From Isoperla grammatica (Eukaryota > Arthropoda > Insecta > Plecoptera > Perlodidae), in the NCBI GenBank assembly GCA_945910005.1, contig OX246739.1, positions 34,437,608-34,501,607 on the forward strand: 64,000 nt of DNA, given 5' to 3'. Below are positions 60,988 to 64,000 of this stretch, piece after piece. The notes under the pieces are model-generated. The model did no database searches, was not told the DNA's origin, and worked only from the letters and a program-made list of their open reading frames with translations. The translations under genes and the position numbers were made by a program. Each line of letters begins with the position of its first letter. Within the stretch, counting starts at the first letter, position 1.

Positions 60988-61264
60988 ACCGATAGAGGTG
61001 GCTCAGCGGTAAGACGCGAGACTCTAATTCGGGAGATCGCCGGTTCGATTCCGGCCACCGGCAGTCCTGACTGAAGGTTTTTCCGAGGTTTTCCTCAGTC
61101 GTAAAGGCAAATGCTGGGACTGAGTCATACTATCAGCCCTCGGACATTCCTTCCCAACTATCCAAACACCCTATTATACCTAGTTAGTCACCTGAAGAGG
61201 GACACATCAGGTAAAGCTGGTGTGCACCCTATAACAGGGATTCCTACGAAAAATGATTATTATT
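60988..61264 (+). mobile_element. tRNA-derived SINE with 12-bp target-site duplication
   Basis: Duplication ATTTTCTCATAT at 60976-60987 and 61265-61276. tRNA-like head at 60993-61064 (box A TGGCTCAGCGG, box B GGTTCGATTCC). The body includes CCGAGGTTTTCCTCAGTCG and AAAGGCAAATGCTGGGA, with a (ATT)n tail. The body motif CCGAGGTTTTCC..GGCAAATGC is of a kind seen in insect SINEs. Complete and about 277 bp. Confidence 0.9.
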
Positions 61265-61276
61265 ATTTTCTCATAT

Positions 61277-62198
61277 CGTATCATTATTTTTATATTCTTC
61301 AGCTATAATTTAGTTTTTCGTTGTATCAGATTCAGAGTTGTATTCATATTAGCATTCATTGAATTTCTTTATTAGTCATCTTTGTGAATAGGATATAGAC
61401 TTTTGGTGTTACTGGAGACCTCTTGGATAACCAGACTAAATAGGAAGTATCTGAGAGTAAGTAAAAGTGCAAACTAAGAATGAAGGTTACGCTAAAGTTT
61501 AATAAACCGAAATGTCTTCTTGTTGACATATTATGTTTTTGAGGCACGAAGGAATATGAAAGAATACAATAAGAGAAAGGAAAACTAGTAGAGGCAGACG
61601 CAAATTGGAATACACCCAACCGATCATCCAGGATATGCGTTATTGTAACGGATAGGCAGAAATAAAATAGTCCGGCACCAAAGAGGAAATAATGGAGACG
61701 CTTTAGAAACCATTCCACGTATTTATAACATGAAACATAAAGTTGACCCGTTGCTTGCGCAGAAGGAAACTACTCAAGGAAAAGTATAGTTGCCGGTGCT
61801 GGAGAGTATAGTGGAGAAAGACGAATATAATCTGGAACACCATAAACTGTCAATCGAAATAGGTGCCGTCTAAGAAACTGCATTTTTACTGGCGTCGAAA
61901 CTAGGATTGCAGTTTTCCTACTTGTCATACAAGACACATTCGTGATGGTGTTCCTGCTTCCCCTAGCAGTTACATAGCTTTCCTACGTGTTTCAACAAAG
62001 GCAAACTTATTATTTTATTGTGACTTGTGAGTTGTAACTGACGAAAGCAGATCATATATTCAAATCCCGTCAAACGTTATTTACATCTTCTTTAAAGGAG
62101 ATGAAAGTGGTATATTACATGCACAAGTCATGCTACTGTATTTTTATTTAAACTACGAAAGAATCTCCGTCAAACTAATACACACACACATATATATA
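61277..62198. other. Non-coding stretch
   Basis: No supported exon. The 120-codon minus-strand frame at 61356-61718 has no recognisable domain or splice context. Confidence 0.4.
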
Positions 62199-62283
62199 AT
62201 TGTTCACCATTTTCTGGGTTTCGTCACACGATATAAATAGATAGATTATATCGTGTGACGAAACCCAGAAAATGGTGAACAAT
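62199..62283. repeat. Perfect hairpin, 38-bp arms
   Basis: 62199-62236 and 62246-62283 are exact reverse complements (ATTGTTCACCATTTTCTGGG, then TTTCGTCACACGATATAA) around the 9-base loop ATAGATAGA. Followed at once by long AT-dinucleotide tracts. Confidence 0.92.
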
Positions 62284-62306
62284 AACATTACTTATGTTCG
62301 CGAAAA

Positions 62307-62461
62307 TTTAAAAATATATATATATATTATAAACAAATATATATTAATATTAAATTAAATTAATTAATCTAATTAATATTATTAATAAATTAATATAAAT
62401 ATTAAATACATATATATATAAAATTGGTTATAATATATTATATATATATATATATATATAT
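62307..62461. repeat. AT-dinucleotide and ATTAAT-rich tract
   Basis: Almost pure A/T with several (TA)n runs, the longest near 62440-62461. Confidence 0.95.
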
Positions 62462-62529
62462 GAATATTTTTCAAGAACACTCTTGACGTGGTTGTACTGG
62501 ATGCACTACATCCTGTCATTGTTTTGCCG

Positions 62530-62600
62530 GTCCCGGTGGTCTAGGGGTTATGGCGCCCACCCGGCAAATGGGAGACCTGGGTTCGATTCCCAGTCGGGGT
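62530..62600 (+). mobile_element. tRNA-like SINE head
   Basis: Box A TGGTCTAGGGG, box B within CTGGGTTCGATTCCCAG (perfect T arm). The acceptor stem TCCCGGT / TCGGGGT has three mispairs and the anticodon arm one. Followed by TTGGTTTTTTAATTT, then an A/T-rich tail near 62620-62640. A tRNA pseudogene or SINE. Confidence 0.55.
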
Positions 62601-62639
62601 TGGTTTTTTAATTTCTGGATTTCACATATATATAATAAA

Positions 62640-64000
62640 ACATATCAACGATCCACGAAACAAACATTTTTAGTATTCAGCCCAGTGACGTCATCACCGC
62701 TGGCCGTTTAAACTGTATTCACTTATCACGCTCGTAGCCATATGACGTCACCCCCATTACACGAACTTGACAAAAAGTCACATAACGCGTACAAAAAAAA
62801 ACTTTTTTCCACCAATAATTTTTCAAATACTCAATGTCAAACTAACCAACCCAAAACCAAAATTAGACGTGGTTCCCCTTTAAATCAACATGACTAGAAC
62901 TGATGTGGTGAATCAAAGCGTCGTATCGTGTTACGCACGTGTCCTCCGGCCATGCCCGGCGCCCCGACGCCGACGCCTAGTTGGAGTCAGACCACACACT
63001 CACTCCATCACTCCGCTATCGATCCCACGCAGCTCGGTATTCGCACTTGCTGGGGGGGGCGCATCACATTGCAAGGAACCCACATTCACACATTCTTGGT
63101 TGTTGCACTATATTACATGTCCACATTCATGTTTGGAGGTAAGTTGTTCCGAAGTAGAATGGAAAATGTCAATATACTTATATCCACACTTTTTTAATGA
63201 AAATTATAGTTTCAGTGAGACTTTTCTTTGAACTACCACTACCATGCTCTCAGAAATGGTGTTTTTTCTGTACCTTCTTCATGAAGTGTCACAAAAAACT
63301 ACCTACTTGCTTTTTTGCTGGTTGTAGACATGGCTCAACCATTTTTATTAGTTCAATGGTTACCTTAATATAACTGTCATCGTTGTTTTTATCTCACGCC
63401 TTGTTTATGATTGTAATTGTAGCAAACAATTGAGAGCAAGCAATCGACGTTGAATATCTTTAATATTGGTACATATTATCAGGCGACTTTAATTTAAATT
63501 TGTACTATTATGTTTTATAACTATTTTAATTTAATTAACTTTTTGCGTACCAGGAAGGTTCCATAAATGATAATATGCAATCGGGAGTATATTCACGTGA
63601 CGTCACATCGGCCATAACGGTTGAGATTGAGCAGTCAGTAAAGAAAACGAATATGTTTACCACTTACTATGACAGTATAACACATAAGTTACACCAAAAA
63701 AAGATTGCGAAACTGGTTATGGGTCCCAGTACGAATCCCCCAACAAATATAGCAAAAATAGTGGGACTCGTTATAAATTATAAATGTGTGGTCGAGATAA
63801 GAGAGTTTCTGTGTTCTGATGCTTTTCAGATGTAATTGCTAACTAATATTGGAGAACAGTCGAATGTTAACCAAAGCCATCGTAAACCTTCCAACAATGA
63901 ACTGCCATTGGAAAGTAAACAACCAGGCCGTTTTGGCACACAAAATGGCCACCACGCGCATAACGCGAACACACCCCATTGTTTAGAAGGCTGTCATATT
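62640..64000. other. Non-coding stretch with possible exon at 62950-63138
   Basis: A GC-richer patch ends in a good donor (TTTGGAG/GTAAGTTG at 63138/63139), and the frame ahead of it ends HTFLVVALYYMSTFMFG. No clear acceptor and no family match, so I do not call an exon. Several TGACGTCA-type sites lie at 62692, 62743 and 63599. Confidence 0.3.

Noticed and set aside
62530..62600. Functional tRNA gene
   Set aside because: Three acceptor-stem mispairs and a mispaired anticodon stem. Better read as a SINE or tRNA pseudogene.
62890..63231. 113- and 89-residue overlapping frames with a donor at 63138
   Set aside because: Only one good splice signal, no family match and two competing frames.

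Overview
This is eukaryotic nuclear DNA, almost certainly from an arthropod. The sequence is AT-rich, coding segments are short and bounded by GT/AG splice sites, introns are long, and SINEs, fold-back elements and minisatellites are abundant. The species cannot be named from the sequence. The one confidently recognised gene matches the insect Glut1 (SLC2 family) sugar transporter closely. I see no bacterial operon, CRISPR array or intact autonomous transposon.

Region 1 to about 18.2 kb is the 5' part of a Glut1-type gene on the minus strand. Three exons (7118-7213, 5650-5810, 4228-4352) join in perfect phase and encode TM1 to about TM4. Two more exons upstream (17818-18149 and 12869-13186) also fit in phase. 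They would add an acidic then coiled-coil cytoplasmic N-terminus. The next exon begins with GLNTSLVPMYISEIAPL. Its 3' splice site plus first 50 coding bases have been amplified into about 35 tandem 83-bp units (1-3143, running off the left edge). An independent 95-96 bp array of the same design sits at the TM1 exon (7165-7538). Two further minisatellites lie just upstream of the coiled-coil exon and of the first exon. Repeated minisatellite birth at 3' splice sites of one gene is the most striking observation here.

Region 18.2 to 57 kb is mostly non-coding. It holds non-autonomous inverted-repeat elements, tRNA-derived SINEs (one with a 13-bp target-site duplication), a near-periodic cluster of nine CACGTG E-boxes (35885-36334) and a 105-bp satellite of about 21 units (46233-48429) that appears to have grown out of a small MITE. 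It also holds a candidate first coding exon (23255-23306, plus strand) and a possible degenerate Kunitz-like exon (51254-51480).

Region 57 to 64 kb starts with a CpG-rich stretch and a candidate plus-strand gene of unknown function (57311 to about 59510, lysine/arginine-rich N-terminus, serine/acid-rich later). Its proposed intron carries a 0.3-kb ATGT microsatellite. Further on are two or three tRNA-derived SINEs (one with a 12-bp target-site duplication), a perfect 38-bp-arm hairpin and an AT-dinucleotide tract.
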